A DNA stretch of 64,000 bases, taken from positions 85,011,849 to 85,075,848 of the forward strand of contig NC_079501.1 of the NCBI RefSeq assembly GCF_030052815.1. The letters run 5' to 3'. How positions within the stretch are numbered: the first letter of the stretch is position 1; every line of letters starts with the position of its first letter. Shown piece by piece: positions 25,806 through 39,800 of this stretch. Origin of the DNA: Hevea brasiliensis. Its lineage: Eukaryota; Streptophyta; Magnoliopsida; Malpighiales; Euphorbiaceae. A program made the translations under genes and the position numbers. Under the pieces are notes generated by a model. The model saw only the letters and a program-made list of their open reading frames with translations, was not told where the DNA came from and did no database searches.

Positions 25806-26635
25806 TGTAATGAAAAATTATGATTATTTGTTTTAGTTTATTTTTTAATTGTCATCACTTGTCTTGACAATGAGCAGATTTTGAGTCGAGGAGATGAAGA
25901 CTAAATCTAGAATTTTATTTTTGAAAATTTATTTATTTTCTTTTAAAGAAAAAAGCAATTTAAATTGAAATAAATTATAATTGTTCAATCCGGTCCATTC
26001 TAGTTCAAGTGGAAGGGAGATGTAATCTTGAGTTTGATCATGCCAATTGTGGGTTCAAATCGAGCCTTGGTCGAGTTAGCCACCAACGCTACTATCACTA
26101 TTGAACATTCGTTCATTGTCACTATTACCATTACAATCACCAAATGTTTTGATTCGGAGTAATGGCTTAAAAGGCTCTAAATCAAATCACACGGATCGGG
26201 TTTAAGAAGATTTTAATTCAATTCTAGTTTGATTTAGATTTGATATGATCTAAAAGTTGAAATTTTTCAATTTTTTCCTTTTTTTCTTTTAATAAAGGTT
26301 CTTCGAATTGGCCAATCGTTTCAAGAATTGACCACCTTCTAAGACAGTTTCAGTCCCTTTCGAGCTGGTGAACTGTTGATCCATTCCAATTTTGAGCCTG
26401 GTAGAGCCAATTTTAGGTTTTATCGTGTTAATTCTACGTTCAACCCATCAAGTTTACAACTCCATTTGGCCACCAGTGACCACAACCATTGCTGCTTCCT
26501 TATTATTACTATCACAAATAAGTTAGATATTTAAATAAAAATTAATATTACTTGTATTTTCATTTGCAACATTTTACAATTAAACATAAAAAATGAAATG
26601 ATGACTGTATTATAATATTTATTTTTTGGCAAAAT

Positions 26636-26991
26636 GCTCAATTTAACACCTATACTTGTTGAAAAATTTTAATTTAGCTCATTTTTAACTTTTTATCTAA
26701 TTTGGTTCAAAAGTTTTAATTTAAGATCAATATAACCCAAAACTTATAATTTATGAGATAAATTTCTTTATTTTTTGATTTAAATTAAAAATTAGGAAGT
26801 TCAGTTTTTTAATTTTGAGATTAAATTTTTTTTATTTCTTAATTTAAACCTAAAAATTAAGAAGCTCAATTTTTTTTTCCATTTTTGAGCTAAATTGAGC
26901 TTAAATTGAAATTTTTGAGCTAAATTAGATAAAAAATTAAAAATAAACTAAATTAAACTCTCCCAATAAGTATAGAGATGGAATTTAGCTT
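26636..26991. repeat. Fold-back (hairpin) element
   Basis: A ~90-bp left arm starting near GCAAAATGCTCAATTTAAC is complementary to a right arm ending near GGAATTTAGCTTTAATCC. Most positions pair, including ATCTAATTT and TTTAATTTAG. The left-arm start recurs as a diverged copy at ~24461. A MITE-like element is the simplest reading. Confidence 0.55.
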
Positions 26992-28447
26992 TAATCCTTT
27001 ATTTTTTTACATAAATGATAGCATTATGTGTACTAAATGTAACTGAAAATATTAGGCATAACTCATTGTCTATGGCATCCTAGAAAATAATACAAGAGCC
27101 TTCGGCAAAGAAAATAATAAAGATAACACAAGGTAGAGGTCCCCTATCCTAGAGTAAAGGAGGCATATGAAGCCTGAAAGAGTGGACAATAACACCACCG
27201 AGCATGGTGGTCTGGCTGTTAACCTGGTGAGATGGTCACACCCACCTTAGTTTTGACTCCCCGCACAAACATTAAGTATGATGATTAAACATTGTTTAGG
27301 AGTGCAAGTGGGAGTCCGCGAAGAGCGGACAATAACAAGGTTCAAAAAAGTGTTTTGGCGTAATTTAAGTAATTAATTATTGATAAATGTTTGAGATATT
27401 TTTTGTGTAAACAAAGTGCCCACCTCATCCTTTCAAGCATGACACATCCGCTTTTACTATTGTGGATTCCAAGCATGCAAACCATAAACATTGCTTATTT
27501 CCTACGTTAAGTACCATAATCACCTCGAGCTAGATGCTTGAGTTACATAGCATCTGCAATTTCCTAAGAATTTCTCATTATTTTTTTCTAAGAATATTTG
27601 AATATTTTTAAATTATGATATTATGTATATAAATTCTCATTAAAATTCAATCAATAAAAAAACCCCTCAAATTTCGAAAGAATTCTAATAGCTTGGAATT
27701 CAATTTGTTGATAAGCAACTAATAATTAACTAATAAATATAAAATAACGTTTTTTTAATTGGTGTTTGGTGATTTAATCTCTTCTAAGTATTACAGAGGT
27801 GGCAAGTTTTCGAAACGATAGTATTATAAAAGGTTTCTTTGCTTGTCTAAAATGAAAAATGACTAATTATTATCCGAAAAATTATTCTCCTTTATCAACT
27901 TAGTTTGCCTGAGTTTGCATCTATAAACGTTTTTGTCTGTAATATATATATATATTTTTCTTTTCGATAGAAAAATATTTTTATTTAATCGTTAATAATT
28001 TTACAGTGTTAGTGTAAAGCTTTCAAACGCTAATAATTTAAAAGCAAGAATTATATATTTATTAGGAAAAAGTATAATTTAATACATTATACTTTCATGC
28101 TTTTTCAATTTAAGAATTAAAGAAAGTTTTGTGTAAATCAAGAATTATACTATTGCATCGTTAGTAAATTGAGGAAAAAATGGCTAATCCTGTTAATTGC
28201 GTTGACGTGACATTGATGTAGCATGCTGATCTCAATGCCATGTCATTAAGACACATGCCATGTTAGCTCCATATAAGCAAATCCTTGAAATACAAAAGGT
28301 TAAAAGTATAAGTTCTTGAATTGCAAATAAAACAATGTTTTAACCGTAAATACTAAAAGCATAAAAATTTCAAAAGTGCATGAAAAATTAAGAAAGAGAG
28401 GGAAAGAGAGAAATAAAAAATAAAATTTGGAAAGATAAGGTAGCATG

Positions 28448-28512
28448 AGAGAGAGAGAGAGAGAGAGAGTCTGTGTGGGGGGAGGAGGGGGGGGGGGGGG
28501 CGGGGTGGAGGG
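28448..28512 (+). repeat. (GA)n followed by a long G run
   Basis: In the inner part of the left TIR a GAGA tract is followed by GGGGGGAGGAGGG and then about 14 G residues. It is asymmetric: the right arm has no matching C run, so it expanded after the arms formed. It could form a G-quadruplex (inference). Confidence 0.8.
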
Positions 28513-28608
28513 GATGGAGATACGGAGCGAGAGAGACACAATGAGATAGAAAGGGAGAAAAAGATATAGGTAGAGAGGCAAGGAAGAGTCTCTTTCTCTC
28601 TCTCTCTT

Positions 28609-31600
28609 TGTAACGCCCCTTACCCGTCTACTGTATAGCCAAGCAAGAAGTGTCACATTCGGTGCCGGAGCATCCTATCTTGTTTTATCATATCTATTGT
28701 AAACTTTTGATGTCATTTAAAACATGTATTCTATGTTTAGAATTTTTTTCTTATATCTTATTTCTGTGGAGACCCGAATAAAGCCTTCCCTGTTTTATTA
28801 GCATCTGGCGGGTTCCACTATCACCTGTTAACATATTCAAAGTCATCTTACATATTTCTATATTGTATTCTCTTTTATCATATCGTTCACAACTATTTAT
28901 GAGATCTCAAAATGAAGTATCATCTATTACATTCATATGAAAATTCATAGATAATAAATTACAAGTTTTCATTTTAATCTCAAGTTTAATTTCAAGTTCA
29001 AAATGAAATACATTATAAACTAGTAATTTCATCATGACTAAACATAATGAACCAAAATACTAATTTATACATGGGCCCTACCAAAATACGACTGTAGAGG
29101 TGACTAGTAAATACTGGCAGATCTGATCGGTCTCCGTGTGAGCACTACTACTGCTGCTGCTGCGGCTGCTGGGACTGATCTCCAGTACCTACGCAATGGA
29201 AAACCAACTTGCTAAGCATAACGCTTAGTGGTGCATAATTTATAATAACAATAATTTAACAATTTAAATAATAATGGTAAATTCATAACTTCTGTGTCTT
29301 TTACATTTTTATTACACTTTGGGAACAATTTAATTTATTAGGATCTTTTCTGTTTACTTATTGTATATTCAATCTTAATTAATCATTTTCAATGCCCAAG
29401 AAACCTATAACAAATTATAAAAGCTGGATGCATGAGTGTATACTGGTTAGACAGCCATATGTTTGTCCTGTATACGTCTGTCAGGCACAATACCAGCTGT
29501 CGGGCACGAGACCAGCTATCAGGCTTGTAAAGCCAGAAATAAAGTAGACACAATGGCCAGTAAGTAGGCATATAACCTGTAGACCAATCATACCAGACAT
29601 ATGTTGTCAGTTCATGATTTTCTCGGTAGGCAGTACTGCTATCTGTAGTCCCTAATTGATATATCAATTTTTCCAAACTAAATAAATAAGTCTAGGTATA
29701 CTATGGGCAATTAAGCATGATTTTAATTATTTTAGTACTATTCACTGTTACCATTTTTTGGTACTGTTCAATGGTATCATTAATTTCATATTAATAGGAC
29801 ATTAGTCCCAATTTACATATTCATATCATTTTTAATATTTAATTAGCCTTATGAGTATTTTAATTATCATATATAGCATTTTTCCCATGAACCTTTCTTT
29901 AGGTTCATTTTGATGTGTTATCTTTATCTAGGAATTTGACTAGGTTAGGATGTCTATTTGGTCATACTTCCTTCATAACAAATGCTCCTTAATGTTTAAA
30001 CTTGAATTTCAGTTTTTGAATCACTGAATTTGGGGTTATAGAACTCAAGTTATGGTCAAAATACCATAACTGGTCCCTTTGCCTCTAAGCTCTCTAGAAT
30101 TTACAATTCCTGGTCAATAAACTTTGACCAGTCATTTGATCATTTTATGGTCATTTTTAGACTTAGGTTCCTTCACAAGATATGTTCCTCTATGTCTTAG
30201 GGACTCTCAGGTACAATTTCATAATTTTTGAAGCTTATTATAGTGAGTTATGGTCAATGTATTGACCTAGACTCTCAATCCTATAAAGGCAATAGTCAAA
30301 CTTCAGGGCAGTATGTTTAACTCTCTTTTTAGGGTTTTTACACTTAGAATTTGACAAAGGTGTCTAAATCAATATTGTAGCCCTAAGTATCATGTTTCCA
30401 GATCATATTGGCACATCTCAAATGGAATTTCCTAGTGGGAGTTATGGCCAAATGAACACACAGGTATCAAATGGCATTCTAGGTTTAACTTAACATTTTC
30501 CAGATTTTAATTCCTAACTTTGGCTAATATTTTTCCTAGGATGCAATGGTTTCTAGAGCTTGGTCAAAACATAAAAATTGTTGTGCTATGTCTTATAAAA
30601 CTTTTGGCACTAGTTTCACTCAATTTACAGCTTTGGAGACCAAGTTATGGCATTTTTGCCAAAACTAGTCAAGCATACTAAAGGAACAGTATTTTGGACA
30701 ATTTCTGGGTTGGCAGTTTTAGTGACCCAATTTGTGCTAACAATTTGACTTGGTTAAAGGCAAAACTGGGTCAAGTAGTCTCCATAAAAAGTGTAGCCCT
30801 ATGTCTAAGCTTTCCATTGATGTAAATTTTAGGTCATTTGGACTAGTATAGAGAGAGTTATGACCTAATGAACACGTACTATTTATTTGGTCATTTTCTG
30901 GGTTTCAGTGTTTGGTCATCCGGGTTTGGGCAGAGAATTGGTCATGATTTTAACAAAATTTGGGCATGGTGTCTACATGAAAAATGGGCTATTTGGAGTC
31001 TAATTTCACCTCCAATTAGCCTCATATCAATTGGAGTCACACATTTTCAGTTATGGGTCAATAAACCCACTGGACTCATTGAGTCCAAACCTGCAGAAAA
31101 TTGAACACTCCTAATATCTCAATTCCTCCAACTTCCTTACTTCAATTTGAATGCAATACACTTCTATAAGCAACAATCTCAACTCAATAGGTTAATTTCA
31201 AGCATTTACACCAAGTCCTCAAGCATTTACATAAACCCTAGTTTTCAAAGTTTTAAATTTACACAAACACTATACAATAAAATAGCCAAACATTTTAACT
31301 CATCACACATTCTCATGGAACCATTTTTCATCACTTAAAAGCAAAAAACTTCAAGTTCCATGGCTACCAAAAATTTAAGGGTTCTTTCCTCAAGATTTTC
31401 TCTTTATTTCATGCACATTTTCACTTGATTTAGCATGATATTCATGCTTAAAGAAGAGATTTAAAATTTTAAAGCACTAACCTTTTTAGGTGTCTTGCAA
31501 AACTTTAATTTTCTTTTTTCTTTTTGGTATCTATAGCTTCCTTAGGGTGTGGGGAGTATTTTTTTGTGAAGTGGGCTATGGGTTTTGGTGTGTGGAAACT

Positions 31601-32127
31601 TGGGAAATCAAGCTTGGAAGTTTGACAACAATGGAGGAAATGGGGAGGAGGTGTGCCGGCTCCAAGGGGAAAGAGAGAGAAGAAGTGGAGGTGGAAGATG
31701 GAAGTGGGTGGCAGCTTGTCTTGTAATGTGTATTTATATTTATATTTATATTTTTATTTTTGTACTTTATTTTTGAATTTTTCCTAAGCTTTTTCTTTTC
31801 TTTTCTTTTTCTTCCTAATTAAATTCATAAGGTTTTTTTTATGTTAATTATTTTATTTCCTAATTTTAATTTGACATTTTCATCAAAATTTACCTCTGGG
31901 AGTGAAATGACCAAAATGCCCTTCATAATGCATATCGGGTCATTTTTATTATTTTATACCAATTAATAAATTCTCTAAATTTTTCCTATATTTTCTTTAC
32001 ATTTATTTCTTCAATTTATGCCTCCTCACTATAGTTTTGGTGTAGTTCCATATATTTTGACTGTCCGAACAGACATTAGTTGTCGGAATAGTAAAATGTA
32101 CGGACTACCTATGGTGAGGGCGTTACA
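28609..32127. repeat. Solo LTR 2 (3519 bp) inside the fold-back element
   Basis: Starts TGTAACGCCCC and ends GGGCGTTACA, with the same terminal layout as the solo LTR at 2079 (CCGTCTACTGTATAGCCAAGCAA at the start; GTCGGAATAGTAAAATGTAC, ACGGACTAC near the end). It sits in the centre of a TC/CA microsatellite. No matching 5-bp duplication remains (ctctt left, cacac right), perhaps because of repeat slippage. No PBS, PPT or pol was found; ORFs such as 30868-31104 show no family features. Confidence 0.8.
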
Positions 32128-32654
32128 CACACACACACACACACACTCTCTCTCTCTCTCTCTCTCTCTCTATTTCTTAATTTTTATCTAATTCTCCTAC
32201 TTTCTCTTTCACTTCCCCTCTCCCTCTTTTTCCTAATTTTTTACACACTTTCAGAATTTTCTGTTTTGGCATTTAGAACTAGAAATTTGTTTTATTTGAA
32301 ATTTTTAGACTTGTACTTTCAACCTTTTGCAATTCAAAGATCTACTTATGTGGTGTTGATGTTAGCATGCTATGTCAGACATTAGGCTAACATCAGAGTG
32401 TCACATCAGACATGGCATTGATATCAGCATGCAAAATCATTGCCATGTTAATGTGGCGTTAACCACTTAATCGTCAAAGTGCTAATTAGGCCGTAGTATA
32501 ATCCTTAATTTGTAAAGGAACTTTCTTCAATTCTTGAATTAAAAAGGCTCGAAAGTATAGAGTACTAAATTATATTTTTCCTTATTTATTACAATATTAA
32601 CTACATATTTCTACTAAAAAAAAACTAAATCACATGATCTATTATTATGATTAT

Positions 32655-35313
32655 TGTCATTACCTGAATTTTAGGCCAGGCCGGCACTAGGACTTGGGTC
32701 AGCATAAGGCCCCCGAAGCCTGTAGTAAACCTAACTATTCCTAGAGCAATCAAAAACCCACAAATATAGTCCAATTTCAAGAAAATAAATAGACAAAGTC
32801 CGGCCATAAATTAAACTATACAATGGAGAGCATTAGCTCACTCGATCTGTAAATACAAAATAACACAATTTGGGGAGCTCAGCTGACCCTCACAATTCTC
32901 AAGTAGATAAATAATCCAATGGGAGCTCAGCTCCCTTATCCAAAGAAAAACTCATCTCATGTATCAATGCACATCCACATAATAAGTTTACAACACCCAA
33001 AAGATTAAGTTATTACAATCCCAGACAAGATGAATATACTACTGGTACTTGCGGAGTTCTATAAGATGAAGCAAGGAAAATGAAATACAATAAGCTGCTG
33101 CTGGCAAACCTGTGAGAAAGAAAACAGGTTATTCTCAAAAAGTCCACCTGTCACCTGAGGAAAAATAGTTAAACAGGGGTGAACGTTCGACTCATAGAGT
33201 AAGATATTGATTTTAAATATAATTTCTATAACCATATAAGTCTAATGCATTCCTATGTATGAAATGCAACGTACACACATATTTCCAAATAATTCAAACA
33301 ATATTCACACAAAAGATAATTTGAAGTGTTCACACACTCGTGTGTCATCTCAATATATATAAATATGAGAGCTCATCCCCTATACAACTCTCTTAATTCC
33401 AACACCTGCCAACGAGATCAACTCGAGCTGAACTTTCTCTTATTAATCCAAATGCGGGGGTCAGCAAGATCAATTCAAAGCCGTACTCACTCTGACTTAT
33501 CCATATATAAGGATTGAGTCTTAGTGAGTTAAGCTCCAGCCATGGCTATCCATCCTACCAATATCCATAATCATACCAGACGCACGCTGATACGTGCACA
33601 CATCTCCAAATTACCCTAAGGCGACATCTATAACAATTTCATCAAATAAATATACAATACAAGGCGTGCCTAGTATTTAACTATATACATATATTTATAG
33701 GTGAATGCATGGACATGTCTTGAATATATAATAATATTGAAATTATAAATAAAATCAATATCTACTCACAGATCAACGGGAGATCATTGTGATGGTTAGG
33801 CAGAAGAGAGCGGAGGGTTGAATCTGATTACCTAAACAATTTTATTCATGAATTTATCAGTATTAACAAAAAATAAGAATTTAAAGAGTCAAAGACGTCC
33901 TAATTTTATGCCAAAAATCTGACAGAGTTTTTCTTATACCTAAGACCTACCTAACTTGTAAAGCAACTCAAACAATACTTCTAAATCCAAAGGCTTTAGG
34001 CCCATATCCCAAAAACATCACATAGCCCCTCCTGGGCCTACTAAACCAGACAAAACTCAAATAACTACACAATTCAACTATAAGACTTAAGACTAATATT
34101 TTGCAAAAATCATCCAAACAAACTTTAAAAATTCTATAAACATGCCCTGCGTCCTTAGCAATGCCATTAAACTATTGCAAAAAGAATTATATTTTTCTGG
34201 CTACCCATGAATATTTTATGAATTTTTATCTTAAACCTAGTATTAAGCAAAAATGGCAATTTGGAGTTCGAGTGTATCTATGCTGATTCTGACACCTGGA
34301 ACACGTCTGGGCATCTAAAAATGGTGGAAAACATTGTAATATTGACCCACTTCCAAAGTGGATTCGGCAACTCGCCTGTTCTGCCTGAAAATGCAGTACC
34401 AATCATTGGTAAAATTTCCTTGAAATGAGAATACCTACGCGAAGCCCACAACACCAGGAGTTAAAATATAATTTTTATTTAATTAAACAACTCATTAAAC
34501 AACTCATTGAGAAGCTCTCATCGAGTGGAGCGTGCTAGTGGTCTCAAAATCTTTATGGGGTTCACGGTTTAGGAGAAATCTAGCCTAAAAATCAAAATAG
34601 GCTAAAACTTTTTTGGCTTAATTCGCACAAATTGCCCAATAAAAATTGGTGAAATAGGTGTCTATGGAAAGCTCTCAAAGAGTAGAACACAAAGGGGACT
34701 GTAGCCAGTCTAATCGGTGATTGGATCGACCAGAATCGACCCAAAAAAATGAAACGGTGTGGTTTGGAAAGGGGGAGATTTGAGTAGACTTTCTGATTGG
34801 CTGGAGGGGCAGCGCCGGTGGGTAGGGTTAGCCGGAGGTGCACCAGCGTGTGAGGGAGGTTGAGGGAGGGTCGACCAACAGTGGGGAAGGGAGGAGAGAG
34901 AGAAAAAGAACAGAGAAAGAGGGAAGGGAATGACGTGGGGGAGAAAAGAGGGGAGGAGAAAAAGAGACTGGGCTTGTTCTATCGGTCTGATTTGGTTAGA
35001 TTTTATTTAATTGATTCGATTCAAAGTATTCAAAATTTGATTGTTACTCTGTTCTAGGATCCAAAATGAGGCCCAAAGATTTTAAAAAAAAAATTACAGA
35101 AAACTCAAAAAAATTTGTGGGGTCCAAATATGTTTTTAAACTTGTCACGTAGTCTTTAAATTAATTTTTTAAAATTGATGAAATTAATTGTCTCAAAAAA
35201 TAAAAATTCGATTTTGAAAATTCAAAAAATTTAAATTAATTACCATAATATTTAATACATTAAGTTATTATAATTTACATATAAAATAATTATTTAAGAA
35301 TTTGAAGTGTTAC

Positions 35314-35314
<1 letters not shown>
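32655..35314. repeat. Probable solo LTR 3 (2660 bp), different subfamily
   Basis: Starts TGTCATTACCTGAATTTTAG followed by GCCAGGCCGGCACTAGGAC, and ends GAAGTGTTACA. Both ends lie in ATT/AAT simple repeats, so the TSD cannot be read. No gag-pol was seen. The opening block is of a type that recurs in long plant gypsy LTRs (recalled, not checked). ORFs at 34592-34843 and 34860-35057 are compositional (the GA-rich run at 34850-34960). Confidence 0.6.
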
Positions 35315-35389
<75 letters not shown>

Positions 35390-35391
35390 TT
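35315..35391 (+). repeat. (AAT)n(ATT)n palindromic microsatellite
   Basis: About sixteen AAT units switch to about ten ATT units, so the tract is self-complementary and can fold back. It directly follows the LTR end at 35314. Confidence 0.9.
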
Positions 35392-36841
35392 TCCCCCTCC
35401 CTTTTTCAAGCCTTGTCGAAAGCATGATACGCGATGCTAACAGTTTTGGAGAATTGCATTTTCTTTTAGCAACCATTAGCTTTTATTAATTTACCAATTA
35501 TGATCTTGTTAGCTAACAACATTTTTTAATTTTTTTCTGTTGACTTCCAAATTTCCAAAGTATTTACTGGAAATAGTAATTAATGTAAAAAAAAATTAAG
35601 GAGAATTTTATTTCTTGTGTGCCATTAGTTAAGAGTTTCACAATTCTCCTCCCACTTTCTTGCCCTCTATGCAAAAGCAATAATTACTCGTAGAAATAAA
35701 CCAAATTTAAGACCACCAATTTGTATGTTTGGCCCTTCTGGGGAGTTCAAATTCATATGACGATGAAGAATTAATGGAAAATTTTTCTTCCATTCAAAAA
35801 AATTTGTAAGAGATCAAGAAACATTTTCTTATCTTCTTAAGCTCCGTTTGAGGTTATGACTAAAAAATGGAAGAGCTAATTTGAAACTAATTTTTTTTTA
35901 AAATATATTTTTTAAATACTGTTAAAAGAAAGCCATTTAAATATTATTTTACTCTTTTGAAATTTTTATTTCTTTTTTAAAAAAAAATTTAGAGTTAGGG
36001 AGAGCTTGCAGACTACTAGAAATTTATAATAGGGTTAGTAAAATTTGAAATCGAAACTGGGTTAGGGATGGCAATTTTTGCGGTACCCAATTCGACCGAA
36101 CACAAATAAAACGGGTTTGGATAGTATGTGATCAGGTTTGAGAGATGTTCGGCTTTAAAGAATAATCCTGGTAGGAGGTTTAGATTTTATATTGAGTATT
36201 CGCCTGTTTATATAAATATTTAATGAAATATAAAGTATATATTTTTATAATAATATTAATAAGTTTTATATGTTTTATTTAAATAAAATAAAGCTTAAAT
36301 ATTTTATAGAATTATTAAATTTTTAAAATATAAATGATTAATAAAAATAATTTCTATATGGATTATTAATTAAATTATATAAAATTAAATAAGTTTATAT
36401 ATTTTTCAAGTAATAATAAATGGTTTGGGATGAGTTCAGATATTCGACAATAAATTTTAATATGATTGGAATGAGTTTGAGCTTTCAAAATATTAATCAA
36501 GCTCAGGCATGACTATTTTCACAAATACCTTATTTATTATCAGGATATATCAAAAGCCGAATCCTTAACGAAAGTTTATTTTTCGTAGACTATTTTAAAA
36601 TTTTTATAATTAAAATGTATTAAATTTAAATTAATTTGAAATTTTAAAAATTTTAATAAATATTTTTAAAATAATATTTTATTTTAATATCAACTCCAAC
36701 AATCATGTAACTATCCCTTTAAACTCTGATATAAAAAAAAAAAAAATCTTTTCCTCTCTTTATTATTGAAAAATTTTATATTTATCTTCTTTTATAAATT
36801 ATGAAGTATAAAAATTAAGACTAATTTGCCTAATTGAAAAT
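35392..36841. other. AT-rich stretch without genes
   Basis: No coding region was supported. 36060-36540 begins GGGATGGCAATTTTTGCGGTACCC, a common plant interspersed-repeat opening, and holds ACGGGTTTGG-type words. The rest is A/T-rich. Confidence 0.4.
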
Positions 36842-39800
36842 TGTCACACCCTACCCCTCTGTAAGGCATAACATGATCCCGTAGTATACCTAATGAATTA
36901 CCAACTCCGTCTACTGATAACCCATTAAATATACTACAAGGGATTTTAAAAACTTTTCTTACTTCTTTTACAGTGGTGAGCACTATTTACAGGTGTTAAA
37001 AACCTTTTTGATCTGAAGTGATAGAACTAACACATTTGAATTATTTGGAATTTCTGTAAAAATTTTGGCAGAATGCCATCTGTATTTTGGATAAAACAGT
37101 TCTTCAGAAAACCTGTAAAAAGCACTTCAATTATTTTCCAAATCTCAACTCCAACATTTTTCTCAATACAACATATTTCTCAACTCAAATCCACAGTGAT
37201 TTTTCAAAAGCTGAGATATAGGAAATATAATACAAATTTTTACAAGTCAAAATAACTCATAATTATTTTACAACCTCAAGTTACAATTTGAATTTACAAC
37301 TGCTCAAACCAAAACAATATGTACATACAGTGGTCATACATTCTGATTGCAAAATGCAAAAAGCGGTATACTCGTTATACCAGCAAAATCTCTCACTTTG
37401 GAGGTACTAGCGGCCTAGTCTGCACTGTCTGTCTGTCTACTGCGGCGACAATAAAAGCTATCATTTGAGACAATGTCTCAGTGGTGCACAACATTAACCA
37501 AATACAACTTTAAATCACAATTCATAAACCATATAAATAGTGGATACGTAAAACCATAGTTAAATTCAAGACAATGAATGTCATAAAGAATTTAAACTCC
37601 AATTCACAAATTATCAAATTTCATAATAACACAATTTAGTCAAATAATTTAAGAACACCGTATTGCCAATTCATACACAATTTGATCAAATTACTGAATA
37701 ACACAGTGTTGCCGATCAATATCACAATTTGATCAAATAACTGAATAATATCGTTTTGCAAATCAATAACACAATTCGATCAAATAACTGAATAATATCG
37801 TTTTGCAAATCAAACACAATTCGATCAAATAATTGAATAATATCGTTTTGCAAATCAATAACACAATTTAGGCCATGACACAATTTTTTTTTTTTTTCAC
37901 ACATGTCATGTTGTACACCACGACAAGACATACTCACCCCAATAATCGAAATCAATGAGGGAGGAAGCTAGCTATATAATGAGTACTCATCCACACTCAC
38001 CTCAGACTGGGAAGTCAAGAGGGAGGAACATAATCATACTCACCCCAGACTGATAAGTCAAAGAGGGAGGAATAATCACACTCACCCCATTAATGGAGGA
38101 GGAACATAGTATCAGTGTCATGCCAATTGTGAGTCAAAACAATTCCAAACATTTTATTCAAATGATCCGTAAGAATCCAATAAATTTCCAAAGTTATAAT
38201 TTCATTCACAAAATGGCAACACAATTCGTAATTCACTTCAATTTCCACAAAAGCCATTTACAGTGCTTTTCAATCAATAAGTATCCATCAATATCATTCA
38301 AACAATTTTTCACAGTTTCAAACCATTCACAATGTTTTTCAATCAATAAGTGTCCATCAAACACATTTCCACAATTTAAAACAATAATATACAAATAGTC
38401 AATATTTATTTCAATTGAAAAATTTAAGAGAAATAGTTGTTGTGCACAAACCTCTGATGACTGTCTTCCTGGTCTGGACTCAGTGTTTCCTTCCCTTTCC
38501 CTGAGTCTTTAGTAACTGAGAAACACAATTTGAAGTGTTTCAGTACTAATTTATATTGTCTCTATCGATAATGTTTGGTAATTAATTCACTGAAAGCTAT
38601 TATTTGCTTAATCACCCAATATATCGACCCTCGATGTGTTCTAGGTAAATTAGGTTTTAGTGTCATTAATATGTCACATTTGATAGGGTTTTAGGGTTGG
38701 TACGTTTTACCAAACTCGTTTCCTTGTTTAGTGCATTTTAATGCAACTTGCTGGATTCCGGGATACTAGTTTGACCTAGCCGGACGGCCTAGTTCCCTCG
38801 GTTTTCGGGTTTCGGTCAAAACTACAAACTTGTAGATCTATGTCTTATGGACTGCGGTGCAAAATTTCAGGTCATTCCGAGTTAAGTAGACCAAGTTATA
38901 GTCATTATACTATTGCTGGTCAAATGGTATCAAATTAGGTCAATTTTAGGTCAATTTGGTCAACTCTGGTTCGGCCAGTTTTTGGACCCGAACTTGTGCA
39001 AGCTTTTTGACTTGCTTATGGTCATTTCTGGGCTTTGGTGTCTTCATAAGACTTGTAGGTATGGGTCTTAAATATTCATGGTTAAAATTTCAGGTCAATT
39101 GGACCTGTTTTGAGTGAGTTATGGCCTAAACACTCACTACTGCCCAATTGGTCATTCTTCAGGTCCTAATTGCACCTAATCTGAATTGGTCATTTTCTTA
39201 TGTCACCTTGCAAGCAGAATTTTGGTATGCTTTCTCAATGAAAGTTGGCACATTTTGTGCCTAGTTCCACCTCCAATTGGTCTCATACCAATTGAGGTTA
39301 CACATTTAAAGTTATAGGCTAAAATGTATACTGCCTTTAGTTACCTTGCTTAAACATACATCAATGACACATTTACCTTGCAATATGTTTACTTCCCTAC
39401 CAAATCTGTTTTGGTACATTACCAAAACCATATTCCATTTTACATTAACATCACTTTGGGCAGATTACAATTATCCTCAATACCCCAATTAACACTCAAA
39501 TTTACAAAGTCTAAGTACAATCACATATACACCTAACCATTACTCATTCTTACATACACTTTACACAATCAATCTATATACATATCCATCAACCTTAATG
39601 TCAATATTTCTGCCAACACCTTCATGAACACATACATTTATCCAAGAATCTCAAGGCTGCCGAAAATGTCCCTCAACACCAAAGTGTCCTACAATTCATC
39701 AATTTCCATTCCAAGTGCAAAATCACCATATATATGTGAAATAATTTACTAGGATATTAAATCACCATAATCAACATCATTCCTCATCAAATATATGTAC

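Larger units (their letters stand above)
23869..28055. other. AT-rich intergenic region with small repeats
   Basis: No gene was recognised. The cysteine synthase 3' UTR should lie in the first few hundred bases. The rest holds decayed small elements: a block starting GGCAAAATGTTCAATTT at ~24461, the TIR-like block 25040-25830, the hairpin element 26636-26991, and an unclassified GC-richer patch at 27080-27345 with a repeated GAGTGGACAATAACA/GAGCGGACAATAACA motif. Confidence 0.5.
28056..32590. mobile_element. Long-TIR (fold-back/MULE-like) element split by a solo LTR
   Basis: The left arm 28064-28608 and right arm 32128-32582 are reverse complements over most of their length. Shared landmarks are AGGAAAAA-TATAATTTA at the tips, AAGAATTRAAGAAAGTT, GCATGCTGATNTCAATGCC, AATTGCAAAAGGTTRAAAGTA and the GA/TC-rich inner ends. 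TATTTATT flanks both tips (28056-28063, 32583-32590), giving an 8- or 9-bp duplication, though in AT-rich DNA. No transposase was seen. Long TIRs with a 9-bp TSD would fit Mutator-like elements; this class is inferred. Confidence 0.7.

Noticed and set aside
28300..28656. 118-codon minus-strand ORF, Ser/Leu/Pro-rich
   Set aside because: Covers the GA and G tracts of the TIR arm and runs into the solo LTR; compositional only.
28609..32127. 5-bp TSD for solo LTR 2
   Set aside because: Flanks read ctctt and cacac; no duplication can be claimed.
32655..35314. Target duplication attat/ataat for solo LTR 3
   Set aside because: The two do not match and both lie in simple ATT/AAT repeats.
37690..37872. 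CRISPR-like array of regular repeats
   Set aside because: Direct tandem repeats without unique spacers, in a plant LTR; the 60-bp array at 43740 is likewise a simple tandem array.
38093..38398. 101-codon plus-strand ORF in LTR 4
   Set aside because: Low-complexity LTR sequence, not conserved in the related LTRs.
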